From Natronosalvus caseinilyticus (GTDB lineage: Archaea > Halobacteriota > Halobacteria > Halobacteriales > Natrialbaceae): a stretch of 64,000 nucleotides of DNA. A program made the position numbers and the translations under genes. The DNA lies in assembly GCF_017357105.1 (NCBI RefSeq), contig NZ_CP071596.1, forward strand, positions 1,426,001 through 1,490,000. Direction: 5' to 3'. Positions 18,106-26,883 of the stretch are shown here, in pieces. Every line of letters starts with the position of its first letter. The first letter of the stretch is position 1. The notes beneath the pieces were generated by a model, which had not been told where the DNA came from, did not search any database, and worked only from the letters and a program-made list of their open reading frames with translations.

Positions 18106-18595
18106 CCTCCTCACACACGTCCTCGTGGCTTACGCCTGTTTTACTGTCCTGAGTTGGCGCCTCGAGTGGATCACCCCGCGCTGGCTCGCCGTTGGTCTCG
18201 TCGGGTCACTCCTGCCGAACCTCAATCGAACCGAACTGATCATCTCCGATGCCGCGGTCGAGGCCGCGACCGGCGTCCCCTTCGATTTTGATGCGATCCA
18301 CACGTTCGGCGGCATCGTTATCCTCGCCGCCATCGGCGCGCTCTGCTTTCGAGCCAGTCACCAGCGGGCATTCGTCATGCTGTTCGCGGGAGCTCTCTCG
18401 CATCTCGTCGTGGACAGCCTGAAGGTGTACGCCGACGCACAGTCAGGGGTCTGGCTGTACCCGTTCACCTGGTATCGTCACCCGTCGCCGAACCTGTACG
18501 TCTCCTCGGACCCCGTCGTGCTCACATCGGCGCTCATCGTAGCCGTAGTCGTTTGGTGGGTCGATCGATCGCTAAGGCCGGAGGCGACGCAGTAA
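18098..18595 (+). CDS. YdjM-like membrane metal-dependent hydrolase
   Basis: 165 residues from the ATG at 18098. MADLLTHVLVAYACF with an early His, DAIHTFGGI with a second His, and LSHLVVDSLKVYAD with an HxxxD pair between four or five hydrophobic helices fit the LexA-binding/YdjM (DUF457) family of membrane-bound metal-dependent hydrolases. The substrate is unknown. Start codon falls inside the end of the upstream gene, which supports coupling. Confidence 0.75.
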   Translation: MADLLTHVLVAYACFTVLSWRLEWITPRWLAVGLVGSLLPNLNRTELIISDAAVEAATGVPFDFDAIHTFGGIVILAAIGALCFRASHQRAFVMLFAGALSHLVVDSLKVYADAQSGVWLYPFTWYRHPSPNLYVSSDPVVLTSALIVAVVVWWVDRSLRPEATQ

Positions 18596-18670
18596 GCCTT
18601 CGAACCGCCACCGCTCGAGGAGAGCGCTGAGGAAGAAAGTATTTGTGACTGGAAATCACCCCTAGATGAC

Positions 18671-19405
18671 ATGCAAGCAGTTGTTCTCGCCGCGGGGAAG
18701 GGTACCCGCCTACGCCCGTTAACCGACGATAAACCCAAAGGGATGGTAGAGGTTGCCGGCAAGCCGATTCTCACGCATTGTCTTGAACAGGTCGTCGACC
18801 TCGGTGCCGACGAACTCATCGTCGTCGTTGGCTACGAGAAAGAAAAGATCATCGAACACTACGGCGACGACTTCCAGGGTGTTCCTATCACCTACACCCA
18901 CCAGCGCGAGCAAAACGGGCTGGCTCACGCGTTGCTCACCGTCGAGGAACACATCGACGACGACTTCATGCTGATCCTCGGGGACAATATCTTCCGGGCG
19001 AATCTCAGCGATGTCGTGCGTCGTCAGCAGGAGGACCGCGCTGACGCGGCTTTCCTCGTCGAGGAGGTGCCCTGGGAGGAGGCCTCCCGGTATGGGGTCT
19101 GTGACACGAATAAGTACGGCGAGATCACCGACGTCGTCGAGAAACCCGAGGAGCCGCCCTCGAATCTGGTGATGACTGGCTTCTATACGTTTACGCCCGC
19201 GATTTTCCACGCCTGTCACCTGGTCCAGCCCTCGAACCGCGGCGAGTACGAGATCAGCGAGGCAATCGACCTCTTGATCCAGTCCGGACGTACCATCGAC
19301 GCGCTCCGCCTCGATGGCTGGCGAGCCGACATCGGTTACCCGGAGGATCGGGACGCTGCCGAGGAACGAGTCGAAGACGAGGAACTCGAGACGCCGGCGG
19401 CCTGA
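18671..19405 (+). CDS. aglF: Glucose-1-phosphate uridylyl-/thymidylyltransferase, AglF type
   Basis: 244 residues. QAVVLAAGKGTRLRPLTDDKPKGM is the signature of NTP:sugar-1-phosphate nucleotidyltransferases (split here: LAAGKGTRLRPLT followed by KPK); LILGDNIF holds the metal Asp, and EKPEEPPSNLVMTGFYTF is a sugar-binding segment. By eye it is very close to AglF of Haloferax volcanii, which makes UDP-glucose for the N-glycan precursor. It provides nucleotide sugar to the transferases on either side. A TATA-like AGTATTTG lies about 30 bases upstream. Confidence 0.88.
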   Translation: MQAVVLAAGKGTRLRPLTDDKPKGMVEVAGKPILTHCLEQVVDLGADELIVVVGYEKEKIIEHYGDDFQGVPITYTHQREQNGLAHALLTVEEHIDDDFMLILGDNIFRANLSDVVRRQQEDRADAAFLVEEVPWEEASRYGVCDTNKYGEITDVVEKPEEPPSNLVMTGFYTFTPAIFHACHLVQPSNRGEYEISEAIDLLIQSGRTIDALRLDGWRADIGYPEDRDAAEERVEDEELETPAA

Positions 19406-19550
19406 GCGCGATCGATACCGTCCCACCGACTTACCATCACTGCCGTGTCGATCCACGAGAATCGTCCTTTCTTCGTGAATCCATCGACAGATAACAACAG
19501 CTATAGTCCAGCGTCGGCCTTGCCAGACATATGATCGTGGTGGCTGACGT

Positions 19551-20684
19551 ATGGAGCTGATCGACGACGAGGGCAAGCTCTTCGGGCGAGTCAACGTCGT
19601 TGACGCGCTCGTCGTACTGATTTTGCTTGCAGTCGTCGTTGCCGGCATCGCCGTCGTCGGGGTCCTTTCGGGCGATGCCGAACCCGAAACCCGCTATGCG
19701 ACGATCGATCTCGGCCCTCAATCCGAGCACGTCGCTGAACAAATTTCCGAGGGTGACGTCATGTACCTCGAGGGAAGTGGAGACAATCTCACGGTGACCG
19801 ACGTCTATCGGTCGGCGTCGAATAGCGATGACGAGGAACGCGCTGGTGGCGCTCACGTCGTGATCCGCGCGGAACTCAACGGGCAACTCGCCGAGGACGA
19901 CCAGCGAGAGGACCGCGTCTTCCAGTTCGGTGGTCAACGCCTGCACGTCGGCCAGACTCTGACGATCGACACGCTCGAGTACACGACCGAGGGCGAGGTC
20001 CGATCGGTGGCTGGCGAGGAGACGACGCTGCCGGTGAACGAGACGGAACTGGTCGTCGAGACGACCGTTCCGACCGCGACGGCCGACGAGATCGCCGAAG
20101 GGGATACCTACCGTATCGCCGGTGACACCGTCGCGACTGTCGAGTCGGTACGGACGCACGTCGCCGGGGACAACCGGCGCCGCGTCGTCGTCGGACTCAC
20201 CGCCAAGACGATCGACACCAGCTCCGGGCCGGCGTTCGGCGATCAGCCAGTCGTACTCGGGTCGACGATTCCCGTCCGGACCGACGCCTACGCGTTCGCG
20301 GGGAACGTCACGCGACGCGGGGCGCTCGAGGAGTCCGGCGAGGAAACCACCGTGAGCGTCACGGCGACCCTCGATAACGTGAAACCAGACGTCGCCGACA
20401 ACCTCGAGGCCGGCATGACCGAAACCGAACGGGGTGAAACGGTCGCGACCATCGACGCCGTCGAATCCGAACCCGCGTCAGTCATCCTCGAAAGTGAGGA
20501 CGGCAACATCTACGAACGCGACCATCCCCGGAACCTCGACCTCACGCTCGACCTCGAACTCGAGGGTCGAGAGACCGAATCTGGCCTCCGATTCCACGGT
20601 GAACCACTTCGGGAGGGTGAGACGATAATCCTCGACTTCGGCACCGTCATCGTCACCGTCGAGGTAACGGATATCGATCGATAA
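19551..20684 (+). CDS. DUF4330-family membrane-anchored protein
   Basis: 377 residues. A short cytoplasmic start (DEGKLFGRVNVVDALVVL) leads into one membrane helix (residues about 20-42), followed by about 330 residues of repeated beta-rich domains outside. The N-terminal signature KLFGRVNVVD is that of DUF4330. Function is unknown; the family often stands beside polysaccharide genes. It is followed after 15 bases by the 280-residue gene, so the two form an operon at the end of the glycan locus. Confidence 0.75.
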   Translation: MELIDDEGKLFGRVNVVDALVVLILLAVVVAGIAVVGVLSGDAEPETRYATIDLGPQSEHVAEQISEGDVMYLEGSGDNLTVTDVYRSASNSDDEERAGGAHVVIRAELNGQLAEDDQREDRVFQFGGQRLHVGQTLTIDTLEYTTEGEVRSVAGEETTLPVNETELVVETTVPTATADEIAEGDTYRIAGDTVATVESVRTHVAGDNRRRVVVGLTAKTIDTSSGPAFGDQPVVLGSTIPVRTDAYAFAGNVTRRGALEESGEETTVSVTATLDNVKPDVADNLEAGMTETERGETVATIDAVESEPASVILESEDGNIYERDHPRNLDLTLDLELEGRETESGLRFHGEPLREGETIILDFGTVIVTVEVTDIDR

Positions 20685-20699
20685 CACCTAACCACACCG

Positions 20700-21542
20700 A
20701 TGACCGATTCACTCCGCGTAGCCTACGAACGTTCGACCGTCGTCACCGTCGTCGAGCGGGTTCGCCGGAGGCTTGCAACGGCGTTCGCACGATCGTGGCT
20801 CGCCTCGCCAATCCTTTCTGAATCCTCGAGCCGAGATGGCCGAGATTCGCCCGATGACTCCGCTGGCGTCGAAGACGAACGCGTTACGCCTGCAGAGGCG
20901 GCCGGAGCCGGGGCTCTCGGAGCTGACGACTCCACGACGGAGCGCAACTCCCGATCGTTCGTCGCGCGGGCGACCGAGTCGTCGGTCATCGCTTCGTGCG
21001 GCCGGGCAGTCCAGCGCTCTGTAACTCGCGCTGGCCGTTCCGCTCGACTCGTGGGAGCCGCGACCGTTCTCGCTCGATACGTGACGTCGTCGGCGGTCTA
21101 TCGCTGGTTCACGGCCGAACCCGAACCGGAGGTGATCGTCATCGACCTGCGCAAGACGAGAACTGTCGGGCCCATCTTCACCATCCTCGATCGGGTAATC
21201 GCGTTCGTGACTGCCGGCCTCACGACCTCGCGTGTCGCCAGGACCGGCCGTTTGATCGCCGACCGGATCAGCGCCCGTCCGATCCGCGTTCTGGGGCTGT
21301 GTCTCCTTTCAGCGCTGATCTCGAGCTTTTTTCTGTTGACGGTAACCAATGCGCTCACTGTCCCTCTCGCCGTCGTCCACGGCCTGCTGGCCCTCGTGGC
21401 GGCCGCCGGAACGCGTTCGAACATGGCCCTCGAGGATCTGCGCTCGTCGCGGGCTGCTGCCCTTCTCAGCACGGTATTAGAGCCACCGGAACCGCCCGAA
21501 CGGGTAGACGATGAGTCGCTATCTGAGTCCGACCGACGGTGA
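20700..21542 (+). CDS. Conserved haloarchaeal membrane protein next to DUF4330
   Basis: 280 residues. The first 130 are polar and Ser/Arg/Glu-rich; then VYRWFTAEPEPEVIVIDLRKTRTVGPI marks a conserved core (quoted here in part: PEVIVIDLRKTRTVGP), and two adjacent hydrophobic helices follow at about residues 200-245. I recognise this only as a partner commonly found after DUF4330 genes in haloarchaeal glycan loci. It might stabilise or anchor an assembly complex; no enzymatic motif is visible. Confidence 0.65.
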   Translation: MTDSLRVAYERSTVVTVVERVRRRLATAFARSWLASPILSESSSRDGRDSPDDSAGVEDERVTPAEAAGAGALGADDSTTERNSRSFVARATESSVIASCGRAVQRSVTRAGRSARLVGAATVLARYVTSSAVYRWFTAEPEPEVIVIDLRKTRTVGPIFTILDRVIAFVTAGLTTSRVARTGRLIADRISARPIRVLGLCLLSALISSFFLLTVTNALTVPLAVVHGLLALVAAAGTRSNMALEDLRSSRAAALLSTVLEPPEPPERVDDESLSESDRR

Positions 21543-21709
21543 GGTGTCAACTCGAGAAACTCGAACTTGTCTTTCTGGTCGCCTAGGCTGTAAACCATTT
21601 TTCCCGTATTGGATCCTGTGATTGCTATTGACAATATCGGGTGCAGCTGACCAAACGAAAACCATCAAACACGGTCGACGACGAGAGCCACTAGAACTCT
21701 CCTCGGCGT

Positions 21710-22819
21710 TCAGCGATCGGCACCGATGTCGTCGAGCGCCAATTCATAGAACGGATCGAAGCGAACGTTGGAGACGCCGGGTTCGAGCCCCTGAGAGATG
21801 GCATCGCCATCGCCGTCGGCAGGCCTACCGGTCTCGGGGTCGGCGTACGGTTCTTCCGGGTCACCGAAGCTGGAGGGGCCGTTTGCAGCCCCCCAGTAGT
21901 TGTCGACAGCTGTAACCAGTCCTTCCCGCCGATGTTCAAACGGAAAGTCGCGGTCGGGATCGTCTAACAGCTCCGGATCCATTCCCGGCTGGGAACCAGC
22001 GTTGACGCCGTAGTGTTCATTTCGACAGATGTGACACTCCTCGAGAATCGTCCCTTCGGCGATGGGGGAGGTCTCTACGCCGATGGCGTTTTTGACGATA
22101 CGACTCCGGGAGACTTCGGCACGGCTCAGGTGACCCACCCGGAGACCAGTACCCCCATTCGACGTGATCGTACAGTGGTCCAGCTTGACTCTTGGCCCCA
22201 TCAAAAACACCTCTTCTTCTCCCTGGAGGATGATCCCGTCGCCCGCGTTGTTTTCGACGTGACAGTTCATAAGGCTCCCTCCGGTGCCCAAGAAAAAGAA
22301 GCCGCTGTCGTTCTCGATAGCGGTGATGTTCGTGTACTCGAAGCCCTCCGCGAACAGCGAGGCGATGCCATTACGGCCACCGCGGACGACCACGTCCTCG
22401 ATTACCGTATTTAGAATCTCATCCTCGAAGGGATCTCCCACCACGATACAGGAGCCAGTTCCATCCCCTTCGATCGTGTGTCCGTTGCCCCACAACGTGA
22501 CGCCCTCGGAAGCAATAACGATGCAACCCGGGTAATGCGATCCGGCTTCGAGGTCGTCGAAGGAAATATCGGCGACGAGTTCGTACTCGCCGGGTTCGTC
22601 GATCAGCGTACATGAATCGACCGGTGTCGGGTCACCATCGTTTTCGCGGCCGTTGTCGGTCGTCTCCTTGTTCTCGGTATTGACATCATCCTTTACCGAG
22701 GTGACCACTGTCGTGCCAGCTGTCAGGCAGAGCCCCGCGGCCCCAGCTAATTGGATGAAAAGCCGGCGACTGTGGTGAGGAATTCGTGAGTCTCTGGACT
22801 CCTCGTTGTTTTCGTTCAT
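21710..22819 (-). CDS. Exported right-handed beta-helix (NosD/pectate-lyase-like) protein
   Basis: 369 residues from the ATG at 22819; the frame stays open for another 234 bases upstream but that part lacks export features. HHSRRLFIQLAGAAGLCL is a Tat-type signal (RR, then hydrophobic). After an Asn/Asp/Glu linker come parallel beta-helix repeats: VTLWGNGHTIEG, VVVRGGRNGI, LDHCTITSNGGTGLRV, SRIVKNAIGV and LEECHICRNEHYGV. The fold is that of surface-bound or secreted polysaccharide-binding and -cleaving proteins. DNYWGAANGP near the end is the usual cap motif. Placed next to the glycan locus, so it may act on that polysaccharide; no catalytic residues can be assigned. Confidence 0.8.
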   Translation of the reverse strand: MNENNEESRDSRIPHHSRRLFIQLAGAAGLCLTAGTTVVTSVKDDVNTENKETTDNGRENDGDPTPVDSCTLIDEPGEYELVADISFDDLEAGSHYPGCIVIASEGVTLWGNGHTIEGDGTGSCIVVGDPFEDEILNTVIEDVVVRGGRNGIASLFAEGFEYTNITAIENDSGFFFLGTGGSLMNCHVENNAGDGIILQGEEEVFLMGPRVKLDHCTITSNGGTGLRVGHLSRAEVSRSRIVKNAIGVETSPIAEGTILEECHICRNEHYGVNAGSQPGMDPELLDDPDRDFPFEHRREGLVTAVDNYWGAANGPSSFGDPEEPYADPETGRPADGDGDAISQGLEPGVSNVRFDPFYELALDDIGADR

Positions 22820-23312
22820 TACATGGTTTACCTGATGGGCTAGCAGCATCGCTATGTCACAGATAAACTGTTCCATCCGAGTATGGAGTCGGTACCTCCC
22901 TGTAACGGATCGACTGACCTGATGGTATCCGGATACGGCTAACGAGGTAGCATTGTCCCACATGAAACGATTGTTTAGGAGGACATCTAGCATCGATCCA
23001 ATCAGCATATTCGAGCCCTCCAGTCGGCCATTATTGCCTGAGTGGACATCCACCAGTTCGAGAGCGTACCGCTACTCGGGTGAGTGGTGGCGAATACGCA
23101 CATCCCCACATGGATTTAGGCCACTGCCACTTCCAGATTGATCATCCGGAGAGCTCAGTGGATCGGGAAGAGGCTGCGTTTCTGGATAGTCATCCGTTAT
23201 CGGTAGTCGAAACTCGTCTTCAAAGTCTGCCAGCGAGACTCATGGCAATTTCCAGCGAGTGAGCACGTTGACTGGACTCAGAAGAGTTGCCCCAGTAGTA
23301 GCCCTTGTCATA
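22820..23312. other. Unassigned region, possibly degenerate coding DNA
   Basis: About 490 bases with no supported gene. Short frames occur on both strands, the longest on the plus strand ending near 23262 (SSVDREEAAFLDSHPLSVVETRLQ...), which has natural-looking composition but no motif or convincing start. It may be a decayed gene belonging with the AbrB relic that follows. Confidence 0.35.
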
Positions 23313-23525
23313 CGCGTCTCCCAGAAGGGACAGGCGACGATTCCGAAGACGCGGCGAGAGCGATTCGGGGTCGACACCCCGGGTGAGGTGTTCAATTACG
23401 AGGAAGATGAGCGAATCATCGTCGAACCGATCCTATCACCGAGGAGCGGGGTGGGATTCACGCTGATACCGTCCGCGAGCGTGGTGAAGTGCTCGATCGG
23501 GTTCGAAAACTGAAACACGGCTACG
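23313..23525 (+). pseudogene. AbrB/SpoVT-type antitoxin, frameshifted
   Basis: The plus strand reads RVSQKGQATIPKTRRERFG and then VDTPGEVFNYEEDERIIVEP, a clear swapped-hairpin AbrB DNA-binding domain as in VapB antitoxins. After that the frame becomes nonsense, but the sequence resumes in another frame with GIHADTVRERGEVLDRVRKLK, which fits the C-terminal toxin-binding helix. No start codon lies just before the domain. A frameshift plus loss of the start makes this a pseudogene; no toxin gene follows. Confidence 0.6.
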
Positions 23526-23934
23526 GCTCGTCTGGGCGTGGCGCGTTCTCGTACTTGACCATCTTCTCGGGTTTCTCGGAGATCGTCTCGTAGATCCGTT
23601 GGAGCGTCTCCTCGGCCGCGAGAAGGTTGTGGGCCTCGAGGAATTCACGGCCCTCGTCGGTGAGCCCATAGAACTTCCAGGGATACCCCTGTCGGCGTTC
23701 ATCGTCGTTGAGTGCGACCTCCTTGACGATGTCGGCGTCGATCAACTTCTGGATGTGCTTGTAGACGGTGGCGTCGCTGACGCTCGGATTGAGCGCCTCG
23801 AGTTCGTACATCGAGGGGAGCTGGTCGGGATGCTGGAGGATATTGTTGATGAGCGCAAATCGCGTCTGCTGGGTGACGAAGTGGACGAGTTCTCGGGCCT
23901 CCATCCCGTCCGTAGTTCCAAGGTCGGTGCTCAT
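23521..23934 (-). CDS. Winged-helix transcriptional regulator
   Basis: 137 residues from the ATG at 23934 (MSTDLGTTDGMEAREL); an in-frame ATG at 24000 is possible but adds an untypical segment. VTQQTRFALINNILQHPDQLPSMYELEA is the first part of a winged helix, SDATVYKHIQKLIDADIVKEV is the recognition helix and wing, and FYGLTDEGREFLEAHNLL closes the domain. It belongs to the haloarchaeal MarR/PadR-like group. It overlaps the AbrB relic tail-to-tail by a few bases. Target unknown. Confidence 0.8.
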   Translation of the reverse strand: MSTDLGTTDGMEARELVHFVTQQTRFALINNILQHPDQLPSMYELEALNPSVSDATVYKHIQKLIDADIVKEVALNDDERRQGYPWKFYGLTDEGREFLEAHNLLAAEETLQRIYETISEKPEKMVKYENAPRPDEP

Positions 23935-24035
23935 ACTGCACGGTACACGGTATGGCGGCAAGTAGTTTACCTCTGGGTAAATTACTCTCGAGTAAATCAA
24001 ACATACTTACACTCGAAATTGGGAGGTGTTCTCGC

Positions 24036-25514
24036 TCACGCCGTGTCGATCTCGGGGATTACAAACCGCAGATAGTAGGACTCGCGGGTGTACACGGCGT
24101 CCATCGACGGGGCTTTCTCCTGGACGTACACGTCCATAGCGACGAGTTCCTCGTCGTAGTGGACGATCAGATCCCCCGTCTGGGCCGACCCCATATTCTG
24201 GATGTCGCCAATGGCCAGCGCGCCGTACAGTTCGAACTCGCCGTGCATGTACAGCGTCGATTCGGAGGCGTGGACGTACCCCGTCACGCTGATATCGTCG
24301 GGGTCGGCGCGTTCGCCGCGTCGTTCTTCGCCCGCCTGGATGTCACCAGCGACGAAGACACGCACGGTGGACGCCCGATGGGGATTGCCAGCGGTTTCGA
24401 TCCGGACGTCATCGCCCAGCTCGAGGTCGCCCGTCACGTACACTTGAAGCTCGTCATCAGCGACGATTGTCGCGTTCTCGAGCGTGAGGTCACCATCGAC
24501 GAATAGGGAGGTGTCATCGGCCAGGTAGAGCGTCTGATCCCTGACCTCGAGGTCACCGTCCGTATGGTACGACCCGCCGGCTTCGAGGGTGGTCAAGTTC
24601 GATGCTCCGATCTGGGCACCCTGGGTTGACTCCTGGGCTGCGATGACGTCGCTCGTGGGCACTGGCACAGAGACGTTGTCGGCATACTCGACGACCTGAT
24701 CCTCTGTGAGCCAGGGACCGGGGGTGATCGACTCACCTGAGATAACGCGCTCGACCTGAAGGTCCATCGTGCCACCGCCACCGGCCGCAAAGTGCAGTTC
24801 GTTCGGCGAGCGAATCGTTGCGTTGGCCCCGCGATTGTCCCCGTCATAGGCCCCCGCCGAGGAGGCGTAGCTGTCGACCCACAGTCGATCGATCTCGCCG
24901 ACCGTCACGCCCCCTGACTCCCCGAAGGCAATCGCCGACGAAACGGTCGATGGCCGTGGCGCGTTGCCCCCTTCGAAGACCACCTCGACGGTCTCGCCGT
25001 CGACCAGCCGCGCGTCACCGTGGTCTTCGAACGCCTCGTACCAGGCCGGCGCGTACGCACTGTGGACGGTGAGGGTCACGTTCGCGGTCGGATCCTCGAC
25101 GCGAATCGCTGTCGTTCCCGTTCGCTCGAGGTCGCCAGAAAACGTCTCACCGGCAAGTCGCGGCACCGTAATCTGCGTCGCCCGCTCCCGCGTCTCGACG
25201 GCCGGCTGCCTGATAGCCCGACCGTCCTGCACCACGAGGCCGCCTTCGTACACCAGGCCATCGGTCACGAGCCGCCCCATCGTCTCGTTGTATGCCTCTT
25301 GGCCGTCGACGCTGATCACGAGCCGTCCACCCTCGCCCCGCTCATACGACTCCTCGAGGCCGACAGCCTGGCGATCGCCTTCCCCCAGCGAGGAAATCTC
25401 GTGGGCGACCGTCTGCATCTCGAGGCGATCCCGTTCTGTCTCGGCTTCGTCTTGCACTAGCTCTAGTCCACTCACTCCCACAGTCGCAATCGCCGTGGCT
25501 CCCACCAGTACCAT
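24036..25514 (-). CDS. Pilin-like surface protein (DUF7289-type) with 5-prime end cut by TnpB element
   Basis: 492 residues from the first in-frame Met. Upstream of it the frame continues as GRAQAEVLGVVLLFG, which is the start of a type IV pilin-like hydrophobic N-terminus, but then runs straight into the TnpB element end at 25561 and meets a TAA there, with no start codon. The ectodomain has Ig-like strands followed by a bactofilin/polymer-like strand repeat region (VDGDLTLENATIV, VTGDLELGDDV, FVAGDIQAG). The cell-surface role is inference. Translation from 25514 would leave a shortened membrane segment, so the protein is probably not normally exported. Confidence 0.7.
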   Translation of the reverse strand: MVLVGATAIATVGVSGLELVQDEAETERDRLEMQTVAHEISSLGEGDRQAVGLEESYERGEGGRLVISVDGQEAYNETMGRLVTDGLVYEGGLVVQDGRAIRQPAVETRERATQITVPRLAGETFSGDLERTGTTAIRVEDPTANVTLTVHSAYAPAWYEAFEDHGDARLVDGETVEVVFEGGNAPRPSTVSSAIAFGESGGVTVGEIDRLWVDSYASSAGAYDGDNRGANATIRSPNELHFAAGGGGTMDLQVERVISGESITPGPWLTEDQVVEYADNVSVPVPTSDVIAAQESTQGAQIGASNLTTLEAGGSYHTDGDLEVRDQTLYLADDTSLFVDGDLTLENATIVADDELQVYVTGDLELGDDVRIETAGNPHRASTVRVFVAGDIQAGEERRGERADPDDISVTGYVHASESTLYMHGEFELYGALAIGDIQNMGSAQTGDLIVHYDEELVAMDVYVQEKAPSMDAVYTRESYYLRFVIPEIDTA

Positions 25515-25564
25515 CCCAAAGAGGAGGACGACTCCGAGAACCTCCGCCTGTGCACGCCCCGTGA

Positions 25565-25600
25565 CATCCTCCCCTCGTTAAGATGGGGCTTCCCTACAAG
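25565..25600 (-). repeat. Right-end hairpin of element 1
   Basis: On the minus strand: AGCCCCATCTTAACGAGGGG then AGGATGTCAC. The stem is imperfect (CCCC/GGGG core). In TnpB systems of the IS605 group the 3-prime end of the guide (omega/re) RNA comes from this segment and the guide is the flanking DNA, which here is the first codons of the pilin-like gene. Confidence 0.55.
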
Positions 25601-25611
25601 GGGAATGCCAG

Positions 25612-26883
25612 TTAGTCGTTGCTGGCAGTGGGTTTTGGCTCTTGAAACGGCGTGAGTGTCATCTGCGCTGGTGCGCTCTGCTCACGGTGAGTCGTGGCCG
25701 TGTCACTACGGCTCCCGTCCTGTGGCGAGTCATCGCCTGCCTGTTTCCACGGCAGGCTCTCTCCCCACGGGTCTACGCGATGTGCGATGTTCGCACTCGC
25801 GTTAATATCTGCTTGAAACGTCGAAACGTGGCACGCCGGGTTCTTGCATTTAAACTCGGCTTGCCGAGGCCGATACCCGATCTGCTTGCACGCGTGGCAC
25901 GTCTTCGAAGTATACTGCGGATGAACGTATCGAACCGGAATACCCGCGTCCTTCGCCTTGTCGTCGATTCGTCCCTGCAAGCGAGCGAACGCCCACGAAT
26001 GCAGGCGTCGGTTCATGTACGTCCCGTAATCCAGCGACTCGCGGATGTACGCCAAGTCTTCCATTGCGATGACTGGATTCTCGAACTGCTTAGCATACTC
26101 CACAGCCTCACGAGAGGCTTTCTCGATGATGTCTGTGAGCCGGTTCTGGTAGAACGAGAACCGTTCTTCGATACGCCACTCCGAGGCGTCTCGTTCTTGG
26201 AGACGCTTGAGAGTCGTGAACATCTCCTTGCGGAGTCGTTTGGCTTCTTTCCCGTTGATTAGCAGTGGTTTCGTGGGAGTGTCGTGCTGGAGGGCACAGC
26301 CCGTGACCAGCATCGACTCGCCAATATCGAAGCCGACGTGAGTCGGGTTCTCGGGCATTTCGGTCGTGTCTTCGATCCCGTATTCAACGGTAACGTGGAG
26401 TGTCCACGTCGTACGGCATTTCTGTAAGCGAAGTTCGCCCACCTTGGTACTCGACTCCTTATTGAGCAGATCGTCCCACAAGTCTTGCTGGTCTGGGTTC
26501 AGTCGGAGCGGAATCCAGAAGTTGGTTCCGCGACCGGGTTGCGGGACGTTCCAGCAGATTTCGTACTTGCGCGAGGTATCGCGGTCGAACTTTCCAGCTC
26601 GATTGACGAATCGGAGGGGGTGGTTGTCGTCCAACTCGTTCGCGTTGTACGTTTTGTGGAGTTTGGGGACGTAGGATTTGAGGGCGTCTTTTGCTTGGTA
26701 CGGCAGGCTGTACGGCGTCACCACGTCGTTCGTGGCGCTCATCGTCGTACAGTCTTGCTCGAAGGCGTCTTCGAGAGCTTCACGGTATTCAGACAGCGTT
26801 TGTTGAAGACATTGCTCTTTGCACCGAGTGGGTGGCGCGAGCGTGGCTTCCAGCGTCTTATTCGCTGTCGGAGTCGTTGACAT
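25612..26883 (-). CDS. tnpB: TnpB RNA-guided endonuclease (IS1341-type)
   Basis: 423 residues from the ATG at 26883 (an in-frame ATG at 26901 adds 6). All three RuvC residues are in place: D186 in VGFDIGES, E275 in VIAMEDLAYI and D359 in FQADINASANIA. A zinc ribbon lies between (C329, C332, C346, C351). TnpB uses an RNA from the element's right end to cut DNA next to a short target-adjacent motif, which keeps the element at its site. The tail after residue 375 is disordered and probably overlaps the guide-RNA coding region. Catalytically it looks intact. The small ORF upstream overlaps its start by 26 bases. Confidence 0.9.
   Translation of the reverse strand: MSTTPTANKTLEATLAPPTRCKEQCLQQTLSEYREALEDAFEQDCTTMSATNDVVTPYSLPYQAKDALKSYVPKLHKTYNANELDDNHPLRFVNRAGKFDRDTSRKYEICWNVPQPGRGTNFWIPLRLNPDQQDLWDDLLNKESSTKVGELRLQKCRTTWTLHVTVEYGIEDTTEMPENPTHVGFDIGESMLVTGCALQHDTPTKPLLINGKEAKRLRKEMFTTLKRLQERDASEWRIEERFSFYQNRLTDIIEKASREAVEYAKQFENPVIAMEDLAYIRESLDYGTYMNRRLHSWAFARLQGRIDDKAKDAGIPVRYVHPQYTSKTCHACKQIGYRPRQAEFKCKNPACHVSTFQADINASANIAHRVDPWGESLPWKQAGDDSPQDGSRSDTATTHREQSAPAQMTLTPFQEPKPTASND

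Noticed and set aside
22820-23053. N-terminal extension of the beta-helix protein
   Set aside because: The frame is open, but the Tat signal starts at the Met at 22819 and the upstream part would bury it inside the protein.
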